A stretch of DNA of 64,000 bases, taken from the NCBI GenBank assembly GCA_024693285.1, contig JAILLE010000012.1, positions 87,843 to 151,842 on the forward strand, in the 5' to 3' direction. The stretch is from Bacteroidales bacterium. GTDB taxonomy: Bacteria; Bacteroidota; Bacteroidia; Bacteroidales; UBA932. The notes beneath the pieces are model-generated. The model was not told the origin of the DNA. It worked only from the letters and a program-made list of their open reading frames with translations, and did not search any database. Both the position numbers and the translations under genes were made by a program. Of this stretch, positions 42,918 through 50,788 are shown in pieces (position 1 is the stretch's first letter; the number at the start of each line of letters is the position of its first letter).

Positions 42918-42938
42918 GCGGTAGGTGAGAGTCGAACC
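42918..42938 (-). other. tRNA 3'-end-like sequence, candidate attachment site
   Basis: On the minus strand GGTTCGACTCTCACCTACCG then C reads as the T-loop, 3' T-stem and acceptor strand of a tRNA. The 5' side of the T-stem (would be GTGAG) is not there, so it is only a fragment. It lies about 185 bp before a tyrosine recombinase gene, the usual place for a tRNA-derived attachment site. No intact matching tRNA is in the window. Confidence 0.4.
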
Positions 42939-43068
42939 TTTGAAAACGAACCTTCAACAGAATTCAGTATCTTTATTGTAACTTATTGATATGACTATAT
43001 TTGAAAAGATATCGCCATCAATCGGTTCGGTCAGCTCAAATCAAGAAAAAGCATAATAAATCAATTAA

Positions 43069-43107
43069 GTCGCCAAAAAGTCGCCAAAAATTACTAACTT
43101 TGGCGAG
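43069..43107 (+). promoter_or_regulatory. Direct and inverted repeats over the integrase promoter
   Basis: GTCGCCAAAAA occurs twice head to tail (43069-43079, 43080-43090), and its inverse TTTGGCGA lies at 43100-43107. The -7-like TAACTTTG (43095-43102) overlaps the inverted copy. These could be repressor or recombinase arm sites. Confidence 0.5.
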
Positions 43108-43122
43108 TGATATTGATGGATT

Positions 43123-44496
43123 ATGGCGACTATTGTTTACTCTCTTTCGGCCAAGAAAGATAAAACTACGGGGAAGCAGGAAATCCTGATGCGCTTCTTC
43201 CATGGCAGGCTTAATCAGCGAGCCAAAACGAATCTTTTCACCTTAGCTGAGTATTGGGACGAAAAGAACCAGTGCAACAAGATTCCGAAAGTCCGGTTCA
43301 TGTCAGAGGAAAAGGCCACCCTTGTCAAGAGTCTCCAGCAAGTGAACAAGGAATTGGAAGAGATTTCCACCTTCATTCAGGAGGAGTTCATTAAGGCCGG
43401 AGCCGGGAAGGTTGAGCTCGCGGATAAGTGGCTTTCTTCTAAACTGCTGGACCGCATCAAGATTCCCAAAGGAGAACGCAAAAGTACGGTGGATAATTCG
43501 ACCATCTCTACTCTGGCACATTTCATTGAGGTGCACGATATCTCTGAATCCCAGAAGCGGCAGTACAAAGTCTTGTATCGGGCGCTCCAGCGGTTCACAC
43601 TCTATACTGGTACAAGCATTGAACTGGATGACCTGACTGCCGATACGCTCCGGCAGTTCGCTGATTATCTTTCGACAGAGCATCAATTCATCGGTAAGGA
43701 TAAAGAAGGGAAGCCGATTATCATTGACAGCCGTTATCAGGAAGTCTATGATCAAGTTCCCGAGTGTCGCTATCCAAAACCACGAGGGAAGAATGACATC
43801 ATTGGAACCATGTCCCGCTTCCGGACATTCGTCAAATGGGCAAAGAAGAACCACCTGACAAACAATGAGCCTTTTGATGAATATGAGATTGGCCAGCCGA
43901 TGTATGGAACACCATTCTATATTACGAAGGAGGAACGAAACATCCTGTATGCGACAAAGTTTCCGAAGAATCCAGGGCTGGAAGTGCAGCGGGACATCTT
44001 CGTCTTTCACTGTTTCATCGGCTGCCGGGTAGGAGACCTTCTCCAGATGAAGAAGAGTAACGTGATCAATGGCGCCATCGAGTATGTTCCTCGAAAGACA
44101 AAGGAGGGGCGTCCGATTACGGTTCGGGTTCCACTCGGTCCTACGGCTCTGGAAATCCTGGAACGCTACCCAGATGTTCCTGGGAATCGCCTTCTTCCCT
44201 TTACTTGTGCCCAGGATTATAACCGCAACATCAAGAAGATGCTCCGTCTCGCCGGTATCGATCGACAGGTAACAGTCATCAACTCCCTGACTAGGGAAGA
44301 AGAGCAGCACCCTATCTGGGAAGTGGCATCTTCCCACATTGCCCGCCGCGTCCTGGTCGGGAATCTTTACAAGGAGCTCAAGGATCCCAACCTTATCGCC
44401 AAGATATCCGGCCACGTCGAGAACTCCAAGGCCTTCAACCGTTACCGGAACATTGATGAGGAAATGGCAAAGGAGGTCATTTTGAAACTGGAATAG
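43123..44496 (+). CDS. Tyrosine recombinase (site-specific integrase)
   Basis: A 457-residue phage/conjugative-element-type integrase. It has an N-terminal arm-binding domain (MATIVYSLSAKKDKTTGKQE), a core-binding SAM-like domain (about 110-230) and the catalytic domain with FIGCRVGDLLQMKKS (Arg I), SSHIARRVLV (HxxR), ISGHVENSKAF (second His) and the nucleophile in FNRYRNID. All catalytic residues are visible, so it may be active. It sits next to a tRNA-end-like sequence and marks an integrated element. Confidence 0.93.
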   Translation: MATIVYSLSAKKDKTTGKQEILMRFFHGRLNQRAKTNLFTLAEYWDEKNQCNKIPKVRFMSEEKATLVKSLQQVNKELEEISTFIQEEFIKAGAGKVELADKWLSSKLLDRIKIPKGERKSTVDNSTISTLAHFIEVHDISESQKRQYKVLYRALQRFTLYTGTSIELDDLTADTLRQFADYLSTEHQFIGKDKEGKPIIIDSRYQEVYDQVPECRYPKPRGKNDIIGTMSRFRTFVKWAKKNHLTNNEPFDEYEIGQPMYGTPFYITKEERNILYATKFPKNPGLEVQRDIFVFHCFIGCRVGDLLQMKKSNVINGAIEYVPRKTKEGRPITVRVPLGPTALEILERYPDVPGNRLLPFTCAQDYNRNIKKMLRLAGIDRQVTVINSLTREEEQHPIWEVASSHIARRVLVGNLYKELKDPNLIAKISGHVENSKAFNRYRNIDEEMAKEVILKLE

Positions 44497-44722
44497 TTCG
44501 TCCTCTTTATGAATGACTTAACTACAGAGACCTAAATCGAATTCGGGTTTGTGAGTTTTCATCCTTATACCCAGTAATTAAGCGTTACCTTCGGGTCATG
44601 AGAATGATATCTTAAATAGAATGCCTGCTAAGTGAGGTTTAATATCTTAATAGCCTGCATTCACGTATTTAATGGAAGGAAAAGTTGATGGTGTCAATTG
44701 GGAAAGGAAACGAGGGGACTAT

Positions 44723-45496
44723 TTACAGCGGATTCTCCAATTGACTAACATATTTCCACAAATCGGAAGAAAAAGCCCGTATCTCATGAATCAGGCAAGA
44801 GACATCGTCTTCTGTCGCATCGCATACAGTCATTCTGTCAATGTTTGAGATGGCATATCTGTGTACAATATTGTGGCGCCGATGAATCAATCTTTTTAAT
44901 CCATCAGTATTAGGCAATTCAATATCCAAGACAGAACGAAACAATTTATTAATCTCCTCGAACTTATGAAATACCTTCCCCGTTATCGTCTTCCTTATTA
45001 TATTCTCTATTCCACGTGCAGGCACACTACTGCTTTTACATAATAAGGAGGCTGCTCTTTTAAAATTCTCGCCATTAGAGAAGATTCCACACAATAGGAA
45101 GTCACATAGGAAAAGCTCAAGTATTCCAAAAGCAGTCACGTATAGACCATTATAGAAAATATCCTTAGCTTGAGAAGGAATAGTGACGGACAAATAGTCC
45201 TCGACCTCCTTCAAATATTCATCCAAGTAAATAAAAGCAGGAGGATAGCCATGGATACATGTTAAATCCGCATACTTGGATAAACCCTCTTTGACACCTA
45301 TACTACCATAAGCAACATAATATGCATAAGGAACCGCTCGTCTTTTCTTATTCAGCCTCAAATCTGAATCAAAAGAATGTGTAATAACATCAAAATGTTC
45401 CTTTACCCAACTAGAATTATTAATATCTGCGATATCACCAGCCGTCCATCCTTGGGCATACTGATTACCTTCTTCGGATACTATACTCCCCTTCAC
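44723..45496 (-). CDS. HEPN-like protein, possible RNase effector
   Basis: A 257-residue helical protein. Near the C-terminus LKRLIHRRHNIVHRYA carries the R-x4-H type motif (RHNIVH) of HEPN ribonucleases, in the arrangement seen in RiboL-PSP-type HEPN domains. The N-terminal 90 residues are unrecognised. The start is a GTG at 45496, as no ATG is available. It is the last gene of a same-strand group with a TIR-like protein and a trypsin-like protease, which supports a toxic effector role. Catalysis is inferred from one motif only. Confidence 0.6.
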   Translation of the reverse strand: MKGSIVSEEGNQYAQGWTAGDIADINNSSWVKEHFDVITHSFDSDLRLNKKRRAVPYAYYVAYGSIGVKEGLSKYADLTCIHGYPPAFIYLDEYLKEVEDYLSVTIPSQAKDIFYNGLYVTAFGILELFLCDFLLCGIFSNGENFKRAASLLCKSSSVPARGIENIIRKTITGKVFHKFEEINKLFRSVLDIELPNTDGLKRLIHRRHNIVHRYAISNIDRMTVCDATEDDVSCLIHEIRAFSSDLWKYVSQLENPL

Positions 45497-45612
45497 CTCT
45501 ATTCACATATAAATGAGGATTCTCGTTGGAATCACCAATTAAAGACATACGACTTAAGGAAAAACAATCCAAAACTAAGGATAAACAAAAGGATGAAAAG
45601 GGAAGACAGGCA

Positions 45613-46626
45613 TCACAAAGCCCCTATCGCTTTAGAGTCAAGAATTTCTATTCTATCGTTAAGAACGACCATCAACAGATTCCTTTTTCCACCAAATCCT
45701 GATAATACACGAGTACGCGTGATCGGGCCACTAATTCTTTTTACAGCATTATCAAGTTGTTGAATAACGACTTCTTCCCTAGCCTCTACAACTGTTCCAA
45801 ACACTGCCTCTGAAACGGTTCTAGGTTTTCCTAAAACACGGTTAATCTGATTAGGAGTGCGAGATAAGCTAAAAGACCAGATTTCAAATTGTTGTAATCC
45901 AAGTGACCTCTCGGCCTCACGAAGAGTCCCCTCTCCCGTAGGAAGAAGCTTTATAAGGTCTCCATCAGGAGAATTTGAACGAATATAGGGTCTTAACTGT
46001 TTTCCATTCTGTTTTGTCCATCTCTCTCCAGAACCAAAAGACAATACTCTTGTTCTTCCATCTTGATCCGTACTATAGATATCTCTATCTTGATAACACA
46101 CATTATAAGAAGTTGAACCACTAACAAGATAGATACCTTTATCAACATCTTTTACATCATGACCAGACTTGGTCACACGCATAGTTCTAGGATTGTATAT
46201 TTCGAAAACACCCTCCTTTCCAGCGGCCATGGCGACAAGTTCGCCTGGTCCACCAGATAAGTCAAACACTTGAATATCTGTCATCTTATGGGATCTGGAA
46301 GACGAAAACTCAAATAACTCCTTACCATAACCTACTACTTGTCGAAATACCCCCGACTCCGTTGCGGTATAGAGATGTCCGTTTACAAATACAGAATCGT
46401 TAGGGAAAATACCACCAGACATCCTTGTAATAGCCGTGATCGTATTATCCAAATGGATAGCATCCTCATAGATTAATTCAACGCTCTGGTTTGACATGAC
46501 ACCAATATGGTTGTATACATCTTGACGATAATCCAAAATTCTGATTATTCCCCAAGAATCCCAGACAAAAAACCTGTCTCTAATTAATTGACAATCAAAG
46601 AAATCTCCTTTAATAATAATCTTCAT
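45613..46626 (-). CDS. Unknown protein, repeat pattern suggests beta-propeller
   Basis: A 337-residue protein not recognised. Repeated short strands with aromatic and small residues, such as DRFFVWDSWGIIRILDY, NGHLYTATESGVFRQVV, LVAMAAGKEGVFEIYN and DRDIYSTDQDGRTRVLS, look like propeller blades. The last 100 residues are different (SEAVFGTVVEAREEVVIQQL). It overlaps the preceding 189-residue gene by 4 bases, so the two are translationally coupled. It has no signal peptide, hence is cytoplasmic. Confidence 0.5.
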   Translation of the reverse strand: MKIIIKGDFFDCQLIRDRFFVWDSWGIIRILDYRQDVYNHIGVMSNQSVELIYEDAIHLDNTITAITRMSGGIFPNDSVFVNGHLYTATESGVFRQVVGYGKELFEFSSSRSHKMTDIQVFDLSGGPGELVAMAAGKEGVFEIYNPRTMRVTKSGHDVKDVDKGIYLVSGSTSYNVCYQDRDIYSTDQDGRTRVLSFGSGERWTKQNGKQLRPYIRSNSPDGDLIKLLPTGEGTLREAERSLGLQQFEIWSFSLSRTPNQINRVLGKPRTVSEAVFGTVVEAREEVVIQQLDNAVKRISGPITRTRVLSGFGGKRNLLMVVLNDRIEILDSKAIGAL

Positions 46627-47192
46627 GCTAATGATGATTTCTGATGACGCTTAATATCTATTATCTCAGACTTGTCCACATAACCCAAATCATATGCCCA
46701 CAGGCGTAAAACATGATCACTTATGACTTCCTTGCTTCTCATATAATTCACAGGGAAGCCATGCCATTCCTTAGGATTACTCTCAACAAAGCGACACACC
46801 TTAACATCGTTGCCTAGATAATCTCTCCCTATAACATGATTCAAACCATCTAAATGCAAAACGCCCCAACCTTTATGAATCTTCTTGTCTTTTTTCCATG
46901 GTACGAAGCAGCCGGTCGTACGGCACAAAAGAAAAAGCTTTAGTTCCTCTTTTTCTTGAATGGACCATACCCCTTTGTTAGGTTTGGCTTGTGTCCTATG
47001 CTCTTGATTCCAAATATATAATTCTTCAACTTTTTGTACTACTATTCCATTAGCATCACGGATAATACTCCAATTAGTATCAAACATGGGGACATATTGA
47101 ACAATTCTTTGCTCATGATTACCATTCCCACACTTTTGGGAACCGGTCCGTGATGGTGCCTGCTTAGCGGCTTTCTTCTTTTGCTTGGTCAT
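46623..47192 (-). CDS. Unknown basic protein
   Basis: A 189-residue protein with a Lys-rich N-terminus (MTKQKKKAAKQAPSRTG) that may bind nucleic acid. It contains several conserved-looking aromatic segments (YIWNQEHRTQAKPNKGVW, KGWGVLHLDGLNHVIGRDYL) and no transmembrane helices. No family is recognised. It overlaps the propeller-like gene by 4 bases and belongs to the protease/TIR/HEPN group. Confidence 0.5.
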   Translation of the reverse strand: MTKQKKKAAKQAPSRTGSQKCGNGNHEQRIVQYVPMFDTNWSIIRDANGIVVQKVEELYIWNQEHRTQAKPNKGVWSIQEKEELKLFLLCRTTGCFVPWKKDKKIHKGWGVLHLDGLNHVIGRDYLGNDVKVCRFVESNPKEWHGFPVNYMRSKEVISDHVLRLWAYDLGYVDKSEIIDIKRHQKSSLA

Positions 47193-47294
47193 CTCTTTGC
47201 GAATAATTATCCCCCCAAAAAATCATCCCCACCATAATGTCCCACATCCTTCTACGACACGTAGTAGGAGAGACAATGTCGATACAAAAAAGTG

Positions 47295-47702
47295 TTAATA
47301 AATCTTTACGCGTGGCTTTCTAGATTCAATGTACCTATTATGAATCTGCTGGTCGTAAACGCATTTGTTTTTGCACGCAGGACAAATGGCTTCTCCAGAC
47401 CTAGTGTCTTTGTTAATCTGAATCAATCTCTGCTGACTATCCCAACAATGAGCACAGTAACAGATACTATCATCATCGTCTTTAAGTGTAATAATCGGTT
47501 GTGTATGACGAATTACCCTTTCACGGAGTGTCTCAATCCGACTCCGATCCTCCGCTCGTTTTTTGAGACTTTGATTCTCTTCCTGGAGTTCAAGTGCAAT
47601 GGCGTAAAGATCGAGCAACATCGCATACAACTCCAAGTTATCGGCCTTTCTGACGATTTCCGCTGCGCTTTTTAAGCCGGAGGATAGTTTGTTTGTTATC
47701 AT
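47295..47702 (-). CDS. Small coiled-coil and zinc-ribbon protein
   Basis: A 135-residue protein. Residues about 10-65 form a heptad-like helix (LYAMLLDLYAIALELQEENQ), and two Cys pairs, CYCAHC and CPACKNKC, about 25 residues apart form a zinc ribbon at about 82-118. Its ATG overlaps the DUF4062 stop (ATGA). Such proteins occur beside DUF4062 or mobile-element genes and may bind nucleic acid or act as adaptor. Specific function unknown. Confidence 0.65.
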   Translation of the reverse strand: MITNKLSSGLKSAAEIVRKADNLELYAMLLDLYAIALELQEENQSLKKRAEDRSRIETLRERVIRHTQPIITLKDDDDSICYCAHCWDSQQRLIQINKDTRSGEAICPACKNKCVYDQQIHNRYIESRKPRVKIY

Positions 47703-48520
47703 TGCTTTTCAAGTGAATCAACATAGTTATAAGCGCGAATGCAGAGTTGATAGACAGGCTCTCCACGCTTGTTAAATCGGTTGAGTTCTATGAATCCCAC
47801 TTTCTGAAGGCGATCGAAGAAATCATTCCATTGAACCAATTGCCGAGCTTCGGTAACATCGTACTGCAAATCACCAACAAAGAAAATAGTCCCTCCCATG
47901 TACTTCACAGAGTGAGCCGCAACGTTGTTTGATGCAACCCATTTCTTCAAAATGTTAATCTCCTCTGTTGAAAATTCTACCGTCTCTTTTTCCTGAGATG
48001 TGGGAGGGGTATTTTCTATCCAATGGTTGCTGAGAAATAGTTCAAGCGCATTGCAAAGAACATCCTCAAAATCACTTTCCGTGTTGTATTCTTTATATAG
48101 CCCCTCGTTTTGAATGCTCGTTTTAAAATCCTCTAGTTTGGCAAATTCCGAAGCGGTGATCTGCGTGATATCATTAAATTTACGAAAGAAGAGCATAACC
48201 GGTTTACCCGCCTTGATGTGATTATCTATCTCCTCAATAGTGCCACTAGCAGAAGTATCCGTGGGGGTTCCCACCCTAGAACCGAAGATTGCAATAAGCA
48301 TGTCGCTTTTATCGGCAAGCTGGCCATTAAGAATCTTTTGTGGATGTGCCCCCTGCTCGGGATATGAATGAGTTTCCCAGTTGATAGGAAGGAGAACGAT
48401 ACCCGTCTGCTCTGCATGGATGCTGGTCCAACGATAGATGGCCCTCTTTGCAATTGCAACTTCTTCCCGGATGTCACCAGGACATCCGATCATAATTCTA
48501 TATACGTAAGCTGGAAACAT
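47699..48520 (-). CDS. DUF4062/TIR-like domain protein with C-terminal winged-helix-like region
   Basis: A 273-residue protein. Residues about 5-165 match DUF4062: YRIMIGCPGDIREEVAIAKR, LPINWETHSYPEQGAHPQ, SDMLIAIFGSRVGTPT, SGTIEEIDNHIKAGKPVML. The fold is TIR-related and the Glu in GTIEEID is at the position of the NADase Glu in TIR domains. Residues about 190-270 may be a winged helix. It is probably an effector or signalling subunit, since TIR-like domains in defence loci often degrade NAD. NADase activity is not certain. Confidence 0.72.
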   Translation of the reverse strand: MFPAYVYRIMIGCPGDIREEVAIAKRAIYRWTSIHAEQTGIVLLPINWETHSYPEQGAHPQKILNGQLADKSDMLIAIFGSRVGTPTDTSASGTIEEIDNHIKAGKPVMLFFRKFNDITQITASEFAKLEDFKTSIQNEGLYKEYNTESDFEDVLCNALELFLSNHWIENTPPTSQEKETVEFSTEEINILKKWVASNNVAAHSVKYMGGTIFFVGDLQYDVTEARQLVQWNDFFDRLQKVGFIELNRFNKRGEPVYQLCIRAYNYVDSLEKQ

Positions 48521-48578
48521 GTCTATGTTCTGAGGGAAAGAAATATAATTTTATGATGTTGAATCACGAACGCAATGT

Positions 48579-49610
48579 TTATTTATTTACTTGTTTATAA
48601 TAAGCCCCATCATCCAGCACACCCTTATCATCAGGATTGATCAAAAGTTCATTAACATACTTTGATGGCAAACAGACGCCAAATCCCATGATATCATATC
48701 GACCGGATTCGGGACCGCCGGCACTATCAAATGGAAGCCCCACTACTGTCCCAATAACCTTCCCTTCTCCATTGATGACTGGACCACCGCTGTTACCGCC
48801 CTTCACCCTCGCATTAATGAGGAAGTAGTCAAGTGGAGACACATAAGCCTTACCAGAAGCTACCACCTGCCCGCCGACTGACTTCTGTTCGCCTTGAATA
48901 ATCACCCCAACAGATGCAGATTCAGCAACTTTTATCAGATCAAAACAAGGAACCGGAGGATAACCCATCGTGAGTACATCATCCAAGACCTTTGGCTCTT
49001 GAAGCCATAATGCAGGATATGATATTAAAGCATCGGTATAAATGACAGCCAAGTCGTATTCTTCCTGGTTTTGCTCTTTTGCAAAGGCAATTCGCGTGAT
49101 TGGTAGTCGACTACCGTCATGTAAAAGTATATTGAACTTTTCTAAATTATTAATACAGTGAGCTGCCGTAACAAAACGACCGTTTCCAATGTAATACGCA
49201 GTACCTATATCCTCACTTCCATTGGGCTTGATTCCTGCGATGGGAACAACAGAATCCTTGAAATACTGATAGACATAAGAGAGCCCCTGGTACTTAAAGT
49301 CATAAGTCCCATAATCTAATTCCCGCAAGAACTGCTCGGGGTCTGATGAATTGGCTTCATGAACGCAGAAGTATTCGTTTAAAATAGGAATAGCATTGGG
49401 CTTGGTCTTCATCAACAACATATCATCTGCCATCTTATCACAGATTCTAATTATCGACATGGCAAGAGACATATCCATAATCTCACCATTGACCTCATGT
49501 TTTGTATTGAAGCCCGGTACTGTCTCCAAGAAATCCAGAATGGGGGATGAAAACTTTCCCTCATTCTGCTTTTGACGGAAGTGGTAGAATATGTCCTTTA
49601 CGGTGACCAT
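48579..49610 (-). CDS. Trypsin-like serine protease, cytoplasmic
   Basis: A 343-residue protein with a chymotrypsin-fold domain. The triad is visible: His in TAAHCIN, Asp in YDLAVIYT, Ser in GGNSGGPVINGEG. The N-terminal 110 residues are helical and unrecognised. The ATG at 49610 is preferred to a TTG at 49655. There is no signal peptide and no PDZ domain, unlike DegP. Proteases of this kind head several predicted bacterial conflict systems as activators. It is the first gene of a same-strand run ending in a HEPN-like protein. Confidence 0.85.
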   Translation of the reverse strand: MVTVKDIFYHFRQKQNEGKFSSPILDFLETVPGFNTKHEVNGEIMDMSLAMSIIRICDKMADDMLLMKTKPNAIPILNEYFCVHEANSSDPEQFLRELDYGTYDFKYQGLSYVYQYFKDSVVPIAGIKPNGSEDIGTAYYIGNGRFVTAAHCINNLEKFNILLHDGSRLPITRIAFAKEQNQEEYDLAVIYTDALISYPALWLQEPKVLDDVLTMGYPPVPCFDLIKVAESASVGVIIQGEQKSVGGQVVASGKAYVSPLDYFLINARVKGGNSGGPVINGEGKVIGTVVGLPFDSAGGPESGRYDIMGFGVCLPSKYVNELLINPDDKGVLDDGAYYKQVNK

Positions 49611-49756
49611 GAAAAACAATCTCACTAAAAGATAAGTCAATAATACCTTGCCCAAATCCCTAAAAGCAAGGAGATTTCGCCATGTCGGATTCCTTTCCAG
49701 GAAACCTTCTGCCGGGCAAATAACATACGATTCTGACGGACAAAATGTACATTATA

Positions 49757-49764
49757 CAAATATA
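49757..49764 (-). promoter_or_regulatory. Predicted -7 element of the protease/TIR/HEPN operon
   Basis: TATATTTG on the minus strand in the context TTATATTTGTATAA, the same 14-base context as before the ThiC-like operon. No clear -33 TTG is present. The leader would be about 140 bases. The surrounding non-coding stretch 49765-50115 shows no other feature I can support. Confidence 0.45.
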
Positions 49765-50115
49765 AAAAAAGAAATGAGTTATTGAACATTGCTCCTAATT
49801 GTTTCTATACGATTAATGGTTCCACTCAAAACCGAGATACATAATTTTGTATTTCAACTCCTATTCTTTGGACTCAATTTGCAGAGAACTGATAATTAAG
49901 AGTATTTTGCACATCTCTTTTTAATTCTCTTACCATCATTTAGTGAGAACGAGAAATATAAGGTCGCGTTCGTAAGAGAGCAGAGGGGCATTCTGCAATG
50001 GATCCCCAAAACTCATATCAAATATCAATACAAGTAAACGCAATAATTATGATACTAGTATGATAATTCCTAAGATTGATTCACCCGTTTGCATGGCAAA
50101 TTGTTTTCCCTATCG

Positions 50116-50260
50116 AAATCACAACACATTGTGGTTTTCCACATTTCTATTAAACAATTCGAGCATCTCTTGCGTCAAAATCACAACATATCGTGATTTT
50201 TGGTTGTTATTTCTTTTATTTATTCTATATTTGCACTAAAATCACAACATGGTGGGAAAT
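50116..50260 (+). promoter_or_regulatory. Three operators and promoter of the hipBST operon
   Basis: Three inverted repeats of the form AATCACAACAt..GTGRTTTT lie at 50116-50138, 50177-50200 and 50238-50260, spaced 61-62 bp. A perfect promoter, TTG (50204-50206), 19 bases, TATATTTG (50226-50233), fits between the second and third. The third operator therefore covers the start site, about 20 bases before the hipB ATG. Confidence 0.8.
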
Positions 50261-50261
50261 T

Positions 50262-50462
50262 ATGGACAGTATTGGTAAGATTATTAAATGCCGAAGAAAA
50301 GAATTTGGATTAACACAGAGCCGTCTTGCGGAACTTTCCAAGATTGGAATTAATACACTCACGCAGATAGAGCGCGGTGAAGGGAACCCTACAATCAAGG
50401 TTCTTGAAAAGGTCCTTCGGACTCTCGGCATGCAATTAACAGCAACAATAATTGAGCTATGA
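50262..50462 (+). CDS. hipB: HipB-type antitoxin/repressor
   Basis: A 66-residue helix-turn-helix protein, GKIIKCRRKEFGLTQSRLAE with INTLTQIERGEGNPTIKVLE. The ATG at 50262 follows the operator array; a longer frame from 50193 would run through operators and promoter and is rejected. It overlaps the next gene by 4 bases. As in known HipBST modules it is expected to bind the three upstream operators. Confidence 0.88.
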   Translation: MDSIGKIIKCRRKEFGLTQSRLAELSKIGINTLTQIERGEGNPTIKVLEKVLRTLGMQLTATIIEL

Positions 50463-50788
50463 GGAAGGGTGAAGTATATATGAACGGCGTTCTGGCAGGG
50501 ACGATTTCCGAAGAAATAGGGGAAGGTTATACTTTTGTCTACGACAAGGAATACTTCGAGAACCCGTCCAGACCTGCAATAAGCCTTACGATGCCGAAGA
50601 AAACGCAGATTTACAAATCGCGTCACTTGTTTCCATTCTTTGCGAACATGCTCTCAGAGGGATCAAACAGGGCGGTTCAGGCCAAGTTACACCGTGTAGA
50701 CATCCGAGATGATTTCGGCATTCTTCTTGCCACGGCAAGTGTTGATACTCCCGGAGCAATAACTGTAAAACGCGTTGATGATGATTGA
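50459..50788 (+). CDS. hipS: HipS-like protein (HipA N-terminal subdomain as a separate protein)
   Basis: A 109-residue protein equal to the N-subdomain 1 of HipA: VYMNGVLAGTISEEIGEGYT, then SLTMPKKTQIYKSRHLFPFF and ANMLSEGSN. In the tripartite HipBST system this small protein, not HipB, is the antitoxin. The order and overlaps with HipB before and the kinase after match that system. Confidence 0.85.
   Translation: MRKGEVYMNGVLAGTISEEIGEGYTFVYDKEYFENPSRPAISLTMPKKTQIYKSRHLFPFFANMLSEGSNRAVQAKLHRVDIRDDFGILLATASVDTPGAITVKRVDDD

Noticed and set aside
42618..42957. Minus-strand open frames across the OmpA fragment
   Set aside because: They are antisense to the recognisable OmpA-type sequence, except for the last 16 codons, which belong to the IS3 transposase end.
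43303..44415. A 370-codon open frame antisense to the integrase
   Set aside because: The plus-strand frame has every catalytic residue of a tyrosine recombinase; the antisense frame shows no family features.
50116..50260. CRISPR array
   Set aside because: The three repeats are palindromic, few and imperfect, and surround a promoter; they are operators. No CRISPR array or cas gene is seen in the window.
50193..50261. Upstream extension of hipB in the hipBST module
   Set aside because: It would translate through the promoter and two operators; the HTH domain starts just after 50262.
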